Part shown: one piece after another, positions 52,783 to 61,881 of the stretch | Numbering within the stretch: position 1 is the stretch's first letter | Layout: every line of letters starts with the position of its first letter | From: a bacterium | GTDB taxonomy: Bacteria; Planctomycetota; Planctomycetia; Planctomycetales; Planctomycetaceae | Length of the DNA: 64,000 nucleotides | Reading direction: 5' to 3' | NCBI GenBank assembly: GCA_016125225.1 | Contig: WGME01000017.1 | Location: 234,974 to 298,973 of the forward strand | Made by a program: the position numbers and the translations under genes | The notes under the pieces: generated by a model | Databases searched by the model: none | Told to the model about the DNA's origin: nothing | The model's input: the letters and a program-made list of their open reading frames with translations, nothing else

Positions 52783-55098
52783 TCACGGAATGAACTGCAA
52801 GGCAAAGACATCGGCTTGCTGCATCACAAATCGCAACCGGATGGGCTGTCCCTGCAGTGATGTGACATCTTTCCCCGCGTTCCACTTCACTCGGTGATCG
52901 ATGGCATCAGCGGTGATGGCCGGGCAATCGTTCAGACCGAAACTAGGCAAGGGTTCTCCGGCCATGTTCTGAAGTTCGACCTGCAGTTTCCCGCCCGTTG
53001 CCATGGAAACGTTCAATGAAAGCTCTTTGCCGGACATTGTGAAAGGCGAAGTAACGACTTCTCCCACGGTTTCCCCGGCGTGCAATGAAACAAAACCATC
53101 CGTACGGAAGGTGAACTGACGGAGTCGGCTGCCCGGGCCCGCGTAATAGGCTTCCGTGCCATAGACCGTCAATTCATTCGGTTGCCCGGGGAGTTGCAGC
53201 AAGGCATTCACCATGTAGTTGCTGCGGTTGCCGTCTCGGTCCGCGGGAGCCGTGATCGGAATCAAAGGCTCGGCCCATTTGTGAAAGTGTAGGCCATCGC
53301 GGCTGCTCATGAGAATCGGCTCGACCTGTTGATGCTTGGGCTGATACCGGGTCGGAAAGCCGAGATAAATGTGCGGTGCCCTCGCATACGGCCGGATGGC
53401 ATTCGTATAGAGATGCTCGGGGGGACCACCGGTGATATCCACTGGGACCGGTTCGGTCCAGGTGAGGAAGTTCGGCGACGTCGAAGTCAGAATATCGCGG
53501 ACTCCATTGCGGAAGAAGCGATGGTAATCGACATACAGATTGCGATTGGGGTCCCAGAAGGCGAGGTTCTGCGAATCAAAGGCCCCGTTGGTGAGAACTG
53601 CATCGTCCTGCATCAGCGACCAGTGGATGCCATCAGCCGATTGAAACGCCCGCAATCCGGGACGTTCCCCCGCCAATGACTTGTACCGCGCTTCGGGCGG
53701 ACAGGCAGGGTTCTCATCTTTGAAGGGCGTGAAGTTGTGTGTGGTGTCGTTCTTCGCCATCCACACAATGTTGTTGGCTTTCGAACCCTGAAACTCGAAC
53801 AGTCCCAGTTCCGGCTTGGTCCAGTGTAACCCGTCCCGGCTTTCGGCATAGCAGGTGACTTCGGCATGAGCCGGTTTCTTCGTCGCCTCATCGAAATGAG
53901 CCCCGCGATAGTACATGCGAAACAGATCGCCATCCTGAAAGACCGTGTAATAAGCCGAGATATTGCCTTCCCACGGACGATCGCAGGTCAACACGACGTC
54001 TTTGGGCACGGGTTGATGCAGCTTCAGTTCGACCTGAGATCGTGAGGCCACCAAGTGCTCGTCGATGAACAATTCCCGCTGTGTGCCAAGGTTCAGCACC
54101 GTCGGAGCAGCGACTTCTGGAATCGCCACCTTCGCCAGATAGATACTTGTCTTCCCTTCATGCGAGGAATAGTAACTCACCCAGACCAGGCCCTCGTGCA
54201 GCACCATGCCGGCATAGCTGGTATCGCCACCGGAGGGCAATGCCAGGGCTTCCGTCAGCGTGCCCTGTTCCGGGTCGATCCAGCAGAGAGCCGTGCGCAC
54301 TTTCTGATCGTACAGCCGCACCGCCGCAAGAAAGCGGCCATCGGGGAGTTGGAGCCAGTGTGGCCCGCCGATCTTCACGCCGAGATCTTTCCACGACCAA
54401 TCGGTATAGGGCGGTTGAGCTGTACCGAGCATGCCAGTGTTGGGTTTTCCATCACGACGCAGCAGGCAGTAGGCTGTGTTGCCATTGAACAAAATCGACG
54501 ACTCGTTCGGATAGCCCTCGTCTGTCAATCGATCCACCAGCGGCTCAAACGTCTGACCATCGTTGCTGGAATAGAGACGCGTGAATTGATCTTTAGTGAC
54601 ACTGTAACCCAGGCCATAGGCTTTATTCTTGTGCCAGGTGGCACGCCATAACCATAGGTTGCGATCGCGAATGTCATGCTGCGGCGACCAGGTTTTGCCA
54701 TCCTCGGAAAACCAGGCCAGTGATTGATGCGTGTATTCGGATTTATCATGCATGGCCTCGGCACCGGTCAGCATCAACCGACCATCCGGCGTTACGCAAA
54801 TTTTTGCGTCCCGCAAATCAGAATCGGGCGAAGTCAGCAATGCCGCTGATTCCCAGGTGACACCATCCTTCGAGGTGATCACGCGGAGAGCCCCTTCGGG
54901 TGAGACATGTCCTTTGCCTTCCCGAAAGACACAGAACCACTGATCGTGAAATCGCACCAGATCGGTGAAGGCATTGTGCGGAGCCTGATCCCAGATCTTG
55001 CGAACTTCGATGAGTTGCAGAGACTCTGCAGCACCGGCTGAACCCCACAGGCTCATTACCAGAGAAACGGCCAACCACAGCCGTAGGCGGGTCATCAT
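52783..55098 (-). CDS. Secreted two-domain sialidase/GH32-like beta-propeller protein
   Basis: 771 residues with signal peptide (LWLAVSLVMSLWGSAGAAE). The N-terminal half (about 30-340) is a sialidase-like propeller (HDQWFCVFREGKGHV, RVITSKDGVTWES, AWFSEDGKTWSP), but only some classical Asp-box motifs are intact. The C-terminal half (about 345-640) resembles five-bladed GH32/43-type propellers (YAESRDGLHWTKPELGLFEF, RAFQSADGIHWSLM), then a beta-sandwich. Likely releases or binds the sugar imported by the symporter, whose gene overlaps it by ATGA. Confidence 0.75.
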   Translation of the reverse strand: MMTRLRLWLAVSLVMSLWGSAGAAESLQLIEVRKIWDQAPHNAFTDLVRFHDQWFCVFREGKGHVSPEGALRVITSKDGVTWESAALLTSPDSDLRDAKICVTPDGRLMLTGAEAMHDKSEYTHQSLAWFSEDGKTWSPQHDIRDRNLWLWRATWHKNKAYGLGYSVTKDQFTRLYSSNDGQTFEPLVDRLTDEGYPNESSILFNGNTAYCLLRRDGKPNTGMLGTAQPPYTDWSWKDLGVKIGGPHWLQLPDGRFLAAVRLYDQKVRTALCWIDPEQGTLTEALALPSGGDTSYAGMVLHEGLVWVSYYSSHEGKTSIYLAKVAIPEVAAPTVLNLGTQRELFIDEHLVASRSQVELKLHQPVPKDVVLTCDRPWEGNISAYYTVFQDGDLFRMYYRGAHFDEATKKPAHAEVTCYAESRDGLHWTKPELGLFEFQGSKANNIVWMAKNDTTHNFTPFKDENPACPPEARYKSLAGERPGLRAFQSADGIHWSLMQDDAVLTNGAFDSQNLAFWDPNRNLYVDYHRFFRNGVRDILTSTSPNFLTWTEPVPVDITGGPPEHLYTNAIRPYARAPHIYLGFPTRYQPKHQQVEPILMSSRDGLHFHKWAEPLIPITAPADRDGNRSNYMVNALLQLPGQPNELTVYGTEAYYAGPGSRLRQFTFRTDGFVSLHAGETVGEVVTSPFTMSGKELSLNVSMATGGKLQVELQNMAGEPLPSFGLNDCPAITADAIDHRVKWNAGKDVTSLQGQPIRLRFVMQQADVFALQFIP

Positions 55099-56594
55099 GA
55101 TTGCGGTTCCTTATTCGCAGTGTTTCGCCAAATTGTGACCGGCAGACTCGTCAGGCAACCGATCATTACGCCGACGAGCAAGGCACAGGGCATCATCCAG
55201 ATAAAGCTGATTCCCACGTCGATTTTCATGTCTGGTCCATAGGCGACGAGCACCGCGGTCGCCACGCTGGCGATGAACCCGCACCAAGCCCCCAAAGCAT
55301 TCGACCAGGGAACGAACAACGCGAGAAAGAAGAGCAAAAAGATCGGGGCCGTGAGCAGATTCACCACTTTGAAGCACCGTTCGATGAGGTTCCCCTCAAT
55401 GAACGAACTCAGCAGGCTCATGCTCACAACGATGCATCCCACCAGCCACGAAAGGCGTTTCATCCAGGTGACCGAGACAGACGCACTGGAACTTTCACCA
55501 CGGAAATAAGACAGGAAATCCCGGTCCAGCACGGCACAGGTCGAGTTCACCCCCGAGGACATGCTCGACATCGCCGCGGACAGAATCGCCGCGACCACTA
55601 AACCGGCCAGTCCGGCTGGCATTTGCGAGATGATGAAGCGCGGGAATAGCTGATCGCTTTTGGTGGTAGTCGTCACTCCCGTAGGAAGCAGATCTTGATG
55701 AGCTTGATAGAAACCGAGCAAGGCGATCCCGGTCAAGCACAATAGGCCCATCACCGTGGCATCGGTGCAGAGCGAGGTCAGCAACGTCCGCCGGGCGGCC
55801 CGCGCATCGCGTGTTGACAGAAACCGCTGCACGGCCATCTGATCGGAACCGTTCGTGCAGACATGCCACAAGATCGTCGAAAAGACCAGCATGCCGAACG
55901 ATAATCGTGACTTCGGATCAAAGCCCCAGTTGGGAGTATCCCAATGGCTCGGCCAGGACGTCGGCCACCAGGCGTCGACGCCGCCCATGCGGTAACTGAC
56001 GACGCACAACGTCAAAACGGCTCCGAGCAACATCGTCAGCGACTGAATGGCATCGGTCCAGATGACCGCGCGGATGCCGCCTTCGGATGCATAGATTACC
56101 GTGATCACACCCAGCACGATGCAGATGACCGGCACCCAGTTGGCCGAGAGATTCAGCAACGGGGCAATCACCACTTTACTCGTCGCAAAGAGAATCGTGG
56201 CCATCCAACCGAAACGCAGGAGCAGAAAGGCGGCGGCCCCCAACTTCCGCACACTGCCACCGAGCCGCGTTTCCAGAATTTCATAGGCACTGGTGACTTG
56301 CTGACGCATCAGCAGCGGGATCAAACCATACCCCACGATCAAAAACGTGATGGGGTGGGCTGCAACCTGCGTGAGATACATCGGCCCGTGAGCGATCACT
56401 TCGCCCGGCCAGGCCAGATACGAAAGCGTGCTGACCAACGTTGCAAAAAGCGACAAACCGACGAGCAACACGGGCATCCTGCGGCCGCCGACGACATAGT
56501 CCTCGGCCGAGTTGTTCCGCCGTGCGAAATGCCAGCCGATGCCCAGCATCAACCCGGCATATCCCGCGAGCACCAACCAATCGAGCCACGACAT
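55095..56594 (-). CDS. Sodium:solute symporter (SSS family)
   Basis: 499 residues, about 13 membrane helices. Family signature regions are visible: WHFARRNNSAEDYVVGGRRMPV, the Na-site neighbourhood LSLFATLVSTLSYLAWPGEV, YGLIPLLMRQQVTSAYEILE, and AAILSAAMSSMSSGVNSTCAVLDRDF. Members import sugars, sialic acid or other solutes with sodium. It is the promoter-proximal gene of the cluster and faces the GntR gene across a 107-116 bp gap. Confidence 0.9.
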   Translation of the reverse strand: MSWLDWLVLAGYAGLMLGIGWHFARRNNSAEDYVVGGRRMPVLLVGLSLFATLVSTLSYLAWPGEVIAHGPMYLTQVAAHPITFLIVGYGLIPLLMRQQVTSAYEILETRLGGSVRKLGAAAFLLLRFGWMATILFATSKVVIAPLLNLSANWVPVICIVLGVITVIYASEGGIRAVIWTDAIQSLTMLLGAVLTLCVVSYRMGGVDAWWPTSWPSHWDTPNWGFDPKSRLSFGMLVFSTILWHVCTNGSDQMAVQRFLSTRDARAARRTLLTSLCTDATVMGLLCLTGIALLGFYQAHQDLLPTGVTTTTKSDQLFPRFIISQMPAGLAGLVVAAILSAAMSSMSSGVNSTCAVLDRDFLSYFRGESSSASVSVTWMKRLSWLVGCIVVSMSLLSSFIEGNLIERCFKVVNLLTAPIFLLFFLALFVPWSNALGAWCGFIASVATAVLVAYGPDMKIDVGISFIWMMPCALLVGVMIGCLTSLPVTIWRNTANKEPQS

Positions 56595-56634
56595 TTCGGC
56601 ATCCTGCGATTGAAGCGATTTGTCTGCGGCGCCA

Positions 56635-56651
56635 ATTAAATACTATTTAAT
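56635..56651. promoter_or_regulatory. AT-rich palindrome, candidate GntR operator
   Basis: ATTAAATA-C-TATTTAAT is a perfect 8-bp inverted repeat with a 1-bp centre, in the divergent gap between the symporter and GntR genes. Its AT content stands out against the GC-rich surroundings. GntR/FCD regulators bind short palindromes of this size. Confidence 0.55.
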
Positions 56652-56710
56652 AGCGGCTGTCGAGCGATCGCATCTCGCTTTTTTTATTTTCATTCGATAT
56701 TATGTGGTTT

Positions 56711-57403
56711 ATGTCCACACTGAAAACCCTCTCACAAGCTGATGAACTGGCCGATGCCATTCGACTGCGGATACAGTCCGAGCAGCTGCCGGACGGCTCC
56801 TTTTTCATGACCGAAGCCCAATTGGCGGAAGAATATCAGGCTTCGCGCACCGTCATTCGCGAAGCCGTCAGCCGTTTGCAGGCACTGGGGTTAATCGAAG
56901 GTCGCAAACGCAAAGGGTTGATCATTCGGCATCCCGACCCGTTGCGGTTGTTGTCGAACAGCCTCCCGTCGCTCGCCGGTTCGCAGTCCGACTGGCGCGA
57001 ACTCGCAATGTTACGGTATGCCCTGGAAGTAGGAGCCATCGAACTCGCCATTCGTTCGGCCACGCAGGAACAGATTGATCAGTTGACGCAGATCACCCAA
57101 GAGATGGAACAGGCCCTGCAAGACGATATGCAATCCGATCGCACGATCAAGCTGGACCTCGAGTTCCATGCTCTCATTTTGCAGATGACCGGTTCCCGCA
57201 TGATCGCCGGTATGCAACAACTGCTGGTACAGTTCTTCCAGTTGGCCCCTCACGCCGAGAAGACCCCGGGTTCGGCGGAACGGATCATCTGGGAGCACCG
57301 CGAGTTGTTGAATGCCATCCGCGATCGGGATGTGGAGCGGGCACGCTCGATGATTCGGTTACAATTTCGCTCAACGCTCGGAGCTTTGGACCCTGCCATG
57401 TGA
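56711..57403 (+). CDS. GntR-family regulator with FCD domain
   Basis: 230 residues from ATG 56711 (56702 also possible; no clear ribosome binding site). Winged helix QADELADAIRLRIQSEQLPDG, EYQASRTVIREAVSRLQALGLI; then an FCD ligand domain with metal-type residues (DLEFHALILQMTGSRM and IIWEHRELLNAIRDRD). Such regulators repress sugar-acid or carboxylate catabolic operons and release DNA on binding an intermediate. Divergent orientation makes the symporter-led cluster its probable target. Confidence 0.9.
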   Translation: MSTLKTLSQADELADAIRLRIQSEQLPDGSFFMTEAQLAEEYQASRTVIREAVSRLQALGLIEGRKRKGLIIRHPDPLRLLSNSLPSLAGSQSDWRELAMLRYALEVGAIELAIRSATQEQIDQLTQITQEMEQALQDDMQSDRTIKLDLEFHALILQMTGSRMIAGMQQLLVQFFQLAPHAEKTPGSAERIIWEHRELLNAIRDRDVERARSMIRLQFRSTLGALDPAM

Positions 57404-57440
57404 TGTGTATTGCTCACATCTCTGCACAAAGGACGCCGTT

Positions 57441-59000
57441 ATGTTCCGGAAGCCTCGTCGCCTCTCTCGCATGTTCTCCCCGGCATGTTACGGACGGCTG
57501 TGGAGTGTGGTCGGTTCTGTCGCCTGCCTCACCGCAAGTCTGACATCCCAGTCTCACGCGGGGGACTGGCCGCAATTCCGTGGCCCCAATTGCTCGGGCA
57601 TCGCGACCGACGCTCATGATCTTCCGAGCGAGTTTTCCGCCACCGAACAAGTCCGCTGGACTGCCGATGTCGGCGATGGCATTGGCGGCGTGGCCATTGC
57701 CGACGGCCGATTGTTCGTCAGCGGCATGACCGGGCCCGAGCAGGTTTCCCTCTTTGCCTTCGATGCTCGTAGCGGTCAAAAACTCTGGCAACGAAACTGG
57801 GAAACAGGGGATTTGCCCGAAATCCATGCGACCAACAGTCACGCCAGTTCGACCCCCGCCGCCGATGATGAGCGGGTCTACTTCTACTTCACCACTCTCG
57901 GTTTACTGACCGTCGATGCCAAGACCGGGGGCGATGTCTGGCAGCAGAAGTTGCCGGAGCCATTCTTCGTCTTCAAATGGGGTGCGGGGATGTCTCCCGT
58001 GCTCCACAAAGACATGGTTCTCTTCTGTCAGGATGATGACCTGAACCCCACCTTGCGGGCCTTTGACCGCCGCAGTGGTTCATCCTTATGGACGGATGAT
58101 CGATCCGATCAGGCGGTCAACTATTCGCACCCCGTGATAAATACGGTGAATGGCCGGGATGAGATCATTGTCGCCGGGACCGGCGTGCTGATCGGGTACG
58201 ATCCTTCCACTGGCAAGCGGTTATGGCAGGCTCGCACGCTGCTGCGAAACATCAAGACCACGCCCCTGGCCCACGACGGCAACATTTACGTCTCGCTGCA
58301 AAGCAGCGGCATCGCGAATCAATGGATCGCCGCCGTCGATCAGGCCACGACCGGTAATGGCGATGGTCAGATCGACAGAGCCGAGATTCAGGCCTATGTC
58401 GGAGATCGACCAGTTCCCGAAGTTTTTATCAAGCGGGCCTTTGAACGTGGAGATAAAAACAAAGATGGCTTCCTCTCGGGGGAAGAACTCGATGTCGCCT
58501 TTATGCACCCCGACAACTTCGCCGGGGCGAGGCACACCGAACGGGGAGATGCGGCCGCCGAACAGTTCATTCTGGCTGTGCGCGGCGGTGGTCAGGGAGA
58601 TGTCACGAAGTCGCACCTCTTATGGAAGCATCCCACGAAACATACCGATCACGTCGTCTCTCCCTTGCTGACACAGGACCGACTGATGCTGCTGAAATCG
58701 GGCGGCATCATGACCTTGTTCAACAGCCAGAATGGCGAGTCGCTGAGCAGTCCACGTCGAGTCGGCGGCGCCAGCAATTATTTTGCCTCTCCGGTAGTGG
58801 GGGATGGCAAAATCTATCTGGCTGGAGAAAACGGGACCGTGACGGTCCTGAAAGATAATGCGGAGTATGACCCGATCACCACGAATGACCTGGGAGACGA
58901 CATTGTCGCCACCCCGGCCATTTCGGACGATGCCTTGTACTTCCGCACGCGGAAGCATCTGTTCGCAATTGGCGAACCCCTTAAGTCGGAGCAAAAGTAA
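57441..59000 (+). CDS. Secreted PQQ-like beta-propeller with embedded EF-hands
   Basis: 519 residues from ATG 57441 (AAAGGA upstream). Signal peptide, DWPQFRGPNCSGIA start, then blades AFDARSGQKLWQRN, TVDAKTGGDVWQQK, AFDRRSGSSLW, GYDPSTGKRLWQA. Between blades, at about residues 300-350, lie two EF-hand loops, TGNGDGQIDRAEI and DKNKDGFLSGEEL, with the canonical D/N spacing and final Glu. Calcium binding within the propeller is inferred. It follows the GntR gene by 37 bp on the same strand. Confidence 0.85.
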   Translation: MFRKPRRLSRMFSPACYGRLWSVVGSVACLTASLTSQSHAGDWPQFRGPNCSGIATDAHDLPSEFSATEQVRWTADVGDGIGGVAIADGRLFVSGMTGPEQVSLFAFDARSGQKLWQRNWETGDLPEIHATNSHASSTPAADDERVYFYFTTLGLLTVDAKTGGDVWQQKLPEPFFVFKWGAGMSPVLHKDMVLFCQDDDLNPTLRAFDRRSGSSLWTDDRSDQAVNYSHPVINTVNGRDEIIVAGTGVLIGYDPSTGKRLWQARTLLRNIKTTPLAHDGNIYVSLQSSGIANQWIAAVDQATTGNGDGQIDRAEIQAYVGDRPVPEVFIKRAFERGDKNKDGFLSGEELDVAFMHPDNFAGARHTERGDAAAEQFILAVRGGGQGDVTKSHLLWKHPTKHTDHVVSPLLTQDRLMLLKSGGIMTLFNSQNGESLSSPRRVGGASNYFASPVVGDGKIYLAGENGTVTVLKDNAEYDPITTNDLGDDIVATPAISDDALYFRTRKHLFAIGEPLKSEQK

Positions 59001-59004
59001 TCGA

Positions 59005-60567
59005 TCACTGTGGGATGGCGACCGGGAACACCGCGTTCTCGGAGGTTTCCTGGCTCAGGATGGTCCGCGCCTGATCGATCCACTGCGGTTGTGATTCTGC
59101 CAGGTTATGCTCTTCGCCGGGGTCTTGGGACAAGTCGTAAACTTCCCAGTCGTCCGGTTTCTTGCGGCTGAGGCCCCGTCGCAGAACTTTCATCGAGCCG
59201 ATACGTACCGCGACCTGCCCCCCATATTCGGGGAAGACCCACACCATGGGCTTACGATGGTCGAGAGTCTTCGCACCAGTGAGCACCGGCCAGAGATTTT
59301 CCCCATCGAGATTTGCGGGAGTGGGCAGCTTCGCCGCCGCGCACAAGGTGGGAAACCAGTCGGCAAAGTATCCCGGCGTCTCATTCACCACACCCGCCGG
59401 AATGACACCGGGCAACCGGGCAATCATCGGGACTCGAATTCCGCCTTCATACACGCTGCCCTTGTAGCCCTTTAATTCACGGGTGCTGTTGAAGAAGGCC
59501 GCGTCGGCCCCGCCAATGTGGAATTTCGTCCCTGCCGGTCCTGCATGGGTGGTACCGTTATCGCTGGTGAAAATGATGAGAGTCCGTTCCAGATTCCCCG
59601 TCGATTTCAACGTCTCGACAACCTGCCCCACATAACCATCGAGATCGGAAATCATCGCGGCGTAGCCGGCATGCGGGCGGGGATGGGGCAGATATCCACT
59701 CTCCCCACGATAGACCTCCGGGTCCCATTCGGTCGGAAACTTCTCCACGGAAGCCACTGGCGGATGCATCGCCACATGCGGCTCAATAAACGGCAGATAC
59801 AGAAAAAATGGTCGATCCTGATTCTCTTTGAGGAACGTCTCCGCGCCCTCAATCATCAGGCGGGGAGCGTAGGTTTCCCCCTGCGTGTCTTCAATTCGAA
59901 CTTCGTCCGTCGCCTTCTTCATATGACCGGGAATGGGCTTGGTGTTGATCAGCACATGCTCGGAGTTTCGCCACAAATGGGATGGATAGTAGCTATGTGC
60001 CACCGCCTGGCAGTTGTATCCAAAGAAGAGATCGAAGCCCTTGCGGCTCGGTTCCCCGGTACTGCCGACCGGCCCCAGTCCCCACTTGCCAAACGCGCCG
60101 GTGGCGTAGCCCGCCTGTTGAAAGACTTGAGCCACGGTGACGGCCTGCTCCGTCAGCGGGTATTGACCTTCATTAAATTCCGGGAAGGCCGTTTTTGCCT
60201 GCCGATTGCCCCGGATCTCGGCGTGCCCCAGATGTTTCCCCGTCATCAACACACAGCGAGACGGAGCACAGACGGGAGCCCCGCTGTAAAACTGCGTGAA
60301 TCGCATCCCCTCCGCCGCCAGCCGATCGATATTCGGCGTTGGAATTTTTTCCTGCCCATAGCACCCGAGTTCCCCCCAGCCTAAATCGTCCGCGAGAATG
60401 AAGACGATGTTCAGACTACGACCCGTGTCAGCTGACTCGGCCTGCTTCTCTAAGCAGATTGACAGGCCGACTGTCAGCATCGCGAGCAAGAACGCAGCGA
60501 TTGTTCGACGAACGCGACCAAAGAATTCGCAACGATTCATGAACATCGTGGTAAACGGGGCGGGCAT
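59005..60567 (-). CDS. Sulfatase (formylglycine type)
   Basis: 520 residues from ATG 60567, with GGAG 8 nt upstream; the frame is open to 61239, but that extension is low-quality sequence antisense or out of frame to a recombinase remnant. Signal region FGRVRRTIAAFLLAMLTVGL, then NIVFILADDLGWGELGCYG, the formylglycine motif CAPSRC, GKWGLG, and FTSDNGTTH. Sulfatases of this S1 family remove sulfate from polysaccharides and are expanded in planctomycetes. Convergent with the propeller gene (4 bp). Confidence 0.9.
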   Translation of the reverse strand: MPAPFTTMFMNRCEFFGRVRRTIAAFLLAMLTVGLSICLEKQAESADTGRSLNIVFILADDLGWGELGCYGQEKIPTPNIDRLAAEGMRFTQFYSGAPVCAPSRCVLMTGKHLGHAEIRGNRQAKTAFPEFNEGQYPLTEQAVTVAQVFQQAGYATGAFGKWGLGPVGSTGEPSRKGFDLFFGYNCQAVAHSYYPSHLWRNSEHVLINTKPIPGHMKKATDEVRIEDTQGETYAPRLMIEGAETFLKENQDRPFFLYLPFIEPHVAMHPPVASVEKFPTEWDPEVYRGESGYLPHPRPHAGYAAMISDLDGYVGQVVETLKSTGNLERTLIIFTSDNGTTHAGPAGTKFHIGGADAAFFNSTRELKGYKGSVYEGGIRVPMIARLPGVIPAGVVNETPGYFADWFPTLCAAAKLPTPANLDGENLWPVLTGAKTLDHRKPMVWVFPEYGGQVAVRIGSMKVLRRGLSRKKPDDWEVYDLSQDPGEEHNLAESQPQWIDQARTILSQETSENAVFPVAIPQ

Positions 60568-60641
60568 GCAACAGCTCCGGATGACGGTCAGGGCAAGAAC
60601 GCTTAAGGAGAGTATTGAACACGCGGCTGCTAGGGTCAATC

Positions 60642-61091
60642 TTAGGCAGCACCTTTGCGAAGGAAGGACCTCATGACATACCGCGTCGCGGGCAGGTAGT
60701 CGGTGATCTGGGTCGGACTCAGTTCGACCGGCTCCAGTTCGTCCTCGGCCAGCAGCCCCAGTTGCGGCGGACAGTAGACCAGCCCCAGCCGATGCTTCTC
60801 GTGCTGGCGATGCCCCTTGGGGCCGCCGTACGCAAAGCACGAATTGAGAATCGCAATCTCGTTGTTGAGCGTCACGTTCGACAGCGGTTCGCCCCGCCAG
60901 CGGTCCTGACGTCGCCGGGCCAGGTAGTGCTCCAGATCGGACTGCGTGATTTCGGTAAAACCGGCATCGGCATAAGCCCGATAGGCCGTAAAACGATCCA
61001 GCACTCTGCGGACGTTCTGATTGAACATGGTGCCGGGTCGGTAGGTTTCGAGACGCTGAAGATAGAGTTCCTTGAAGACTGCCCAGTACAT
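60642..61091 (-). pseudogene. Truncated tyrosine recombinase (N-terminal SAM-like domain only)
   Basis: 149 residues from ATG 61091 (GGAG 6 nt upstream). The visible part, LETYRPGTMFNQNVRRVLDRF, FTEITQSDLEHYLARRRQD and LSNVTLNNEIAILNSCFAYG, is the core-binding domain of phage-type integrases. The catalytic domain (RHRY residues) is absent; the frame stops after about 50 further residues without recombinase similarity. Probably a remnant of an integrated element. It could also be a natural short SAM-like protein. Confidence 0.6.
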
Positions 61092-61678
61092 GGACGACTC
61101 CGTTGAGGACCGGCCCGCATCTCTTTTCCGTGCTGGCCACCGTGACGGACCGAGTCGGACACTCCTGAGATAGTTTGGCCCGCTGCCGGAAAGCGGTGGC
61201 ACAGTACCGGGGGTATTTACCTCGTCTCATCGTCGCCATACCGAGTCATCCTGCTACGAATGGCCTCGTATCTGGGGAGACACGCGCGAACGTAGGGACC
61301 TTGCAGGATGTTGAGACGCAGAGAAATAGGGGGAAACCCGAGGCCTGCGCGGGTTTCTACACACACGCGGACCTCGGATCGAGTCGCTCGAATGCGCTAC
61401 AGGAATGCGGGCAGCAAGCGGTGGAGCGACTCCCCCTCATCAACCACAAGTCGGTTGCAGACCCCGGACCGAGAAGGACGGAGTCGGCTCAACCAGTTTC
61501 AACAACCACAAGGCTGAGTACTGGGAGCCGCGACTCGGGCTGAAGATTGCTCCAAGAGTTGGTACCAGCTTTGCTGTCACGAACGTCGGCTGCTACACCG
61601 ACGCCCCAATTGAATGAGGCACGCACAATAGAACCAAGTGCGGTCAGAATGTTAAATCGAAAAATGATTGACGCGTAC

Positions 61679-61723
61679 GCACACTTACCCCGGCAGGGCT
61701 TGCCCCTGCCGGGGTAAGTGTGC
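61679..61723. repeat. Perfect 20-bp inverted repeat with 5-nt loop
   Basis: Arms at 61679-61698 and 61704-61723 are exactly complementary (core CTTACCCCGGCAGGG), loop CTTGC. No T-tract follows. It could be a strong RNA hairpin, or a transposon- or recombination-associated palindrome. Confidence 0.8.
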
Positions 61724-61795
61724 TTCGGTGGAGGTAGCAGTGCAGGCGGCGAGGACAGCGAAGCGAAACTCAACCGCCCACAACTCCACCGAATG
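61724..61795. repeat. 10-bp inverted repeat pair
   Basis: TTCGGTGGAG (61724-61733) and its exact complement at 61786-61795 enclose 52 bp and directly adjoin the 20-bp palindrome. Confidence 0.5.
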
Positions 61796-61881
61796 TTCGG
61801 TGATTGACTGAATACCGGCCTTACCGACTTTGCCGCATTGGCACTAGGTCGCCAAAGGACGGGGTTCGTCGTAAGTCATTA

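Noticed and set aside
60568..61239. N-terminal extension of the sulfatase frame
   Set aside because: A ribosome binding site and signal region mark the start at 60567; the extension is Arg/Ser-rich, without domain, and overlaps the recombinase remnant in another frame.
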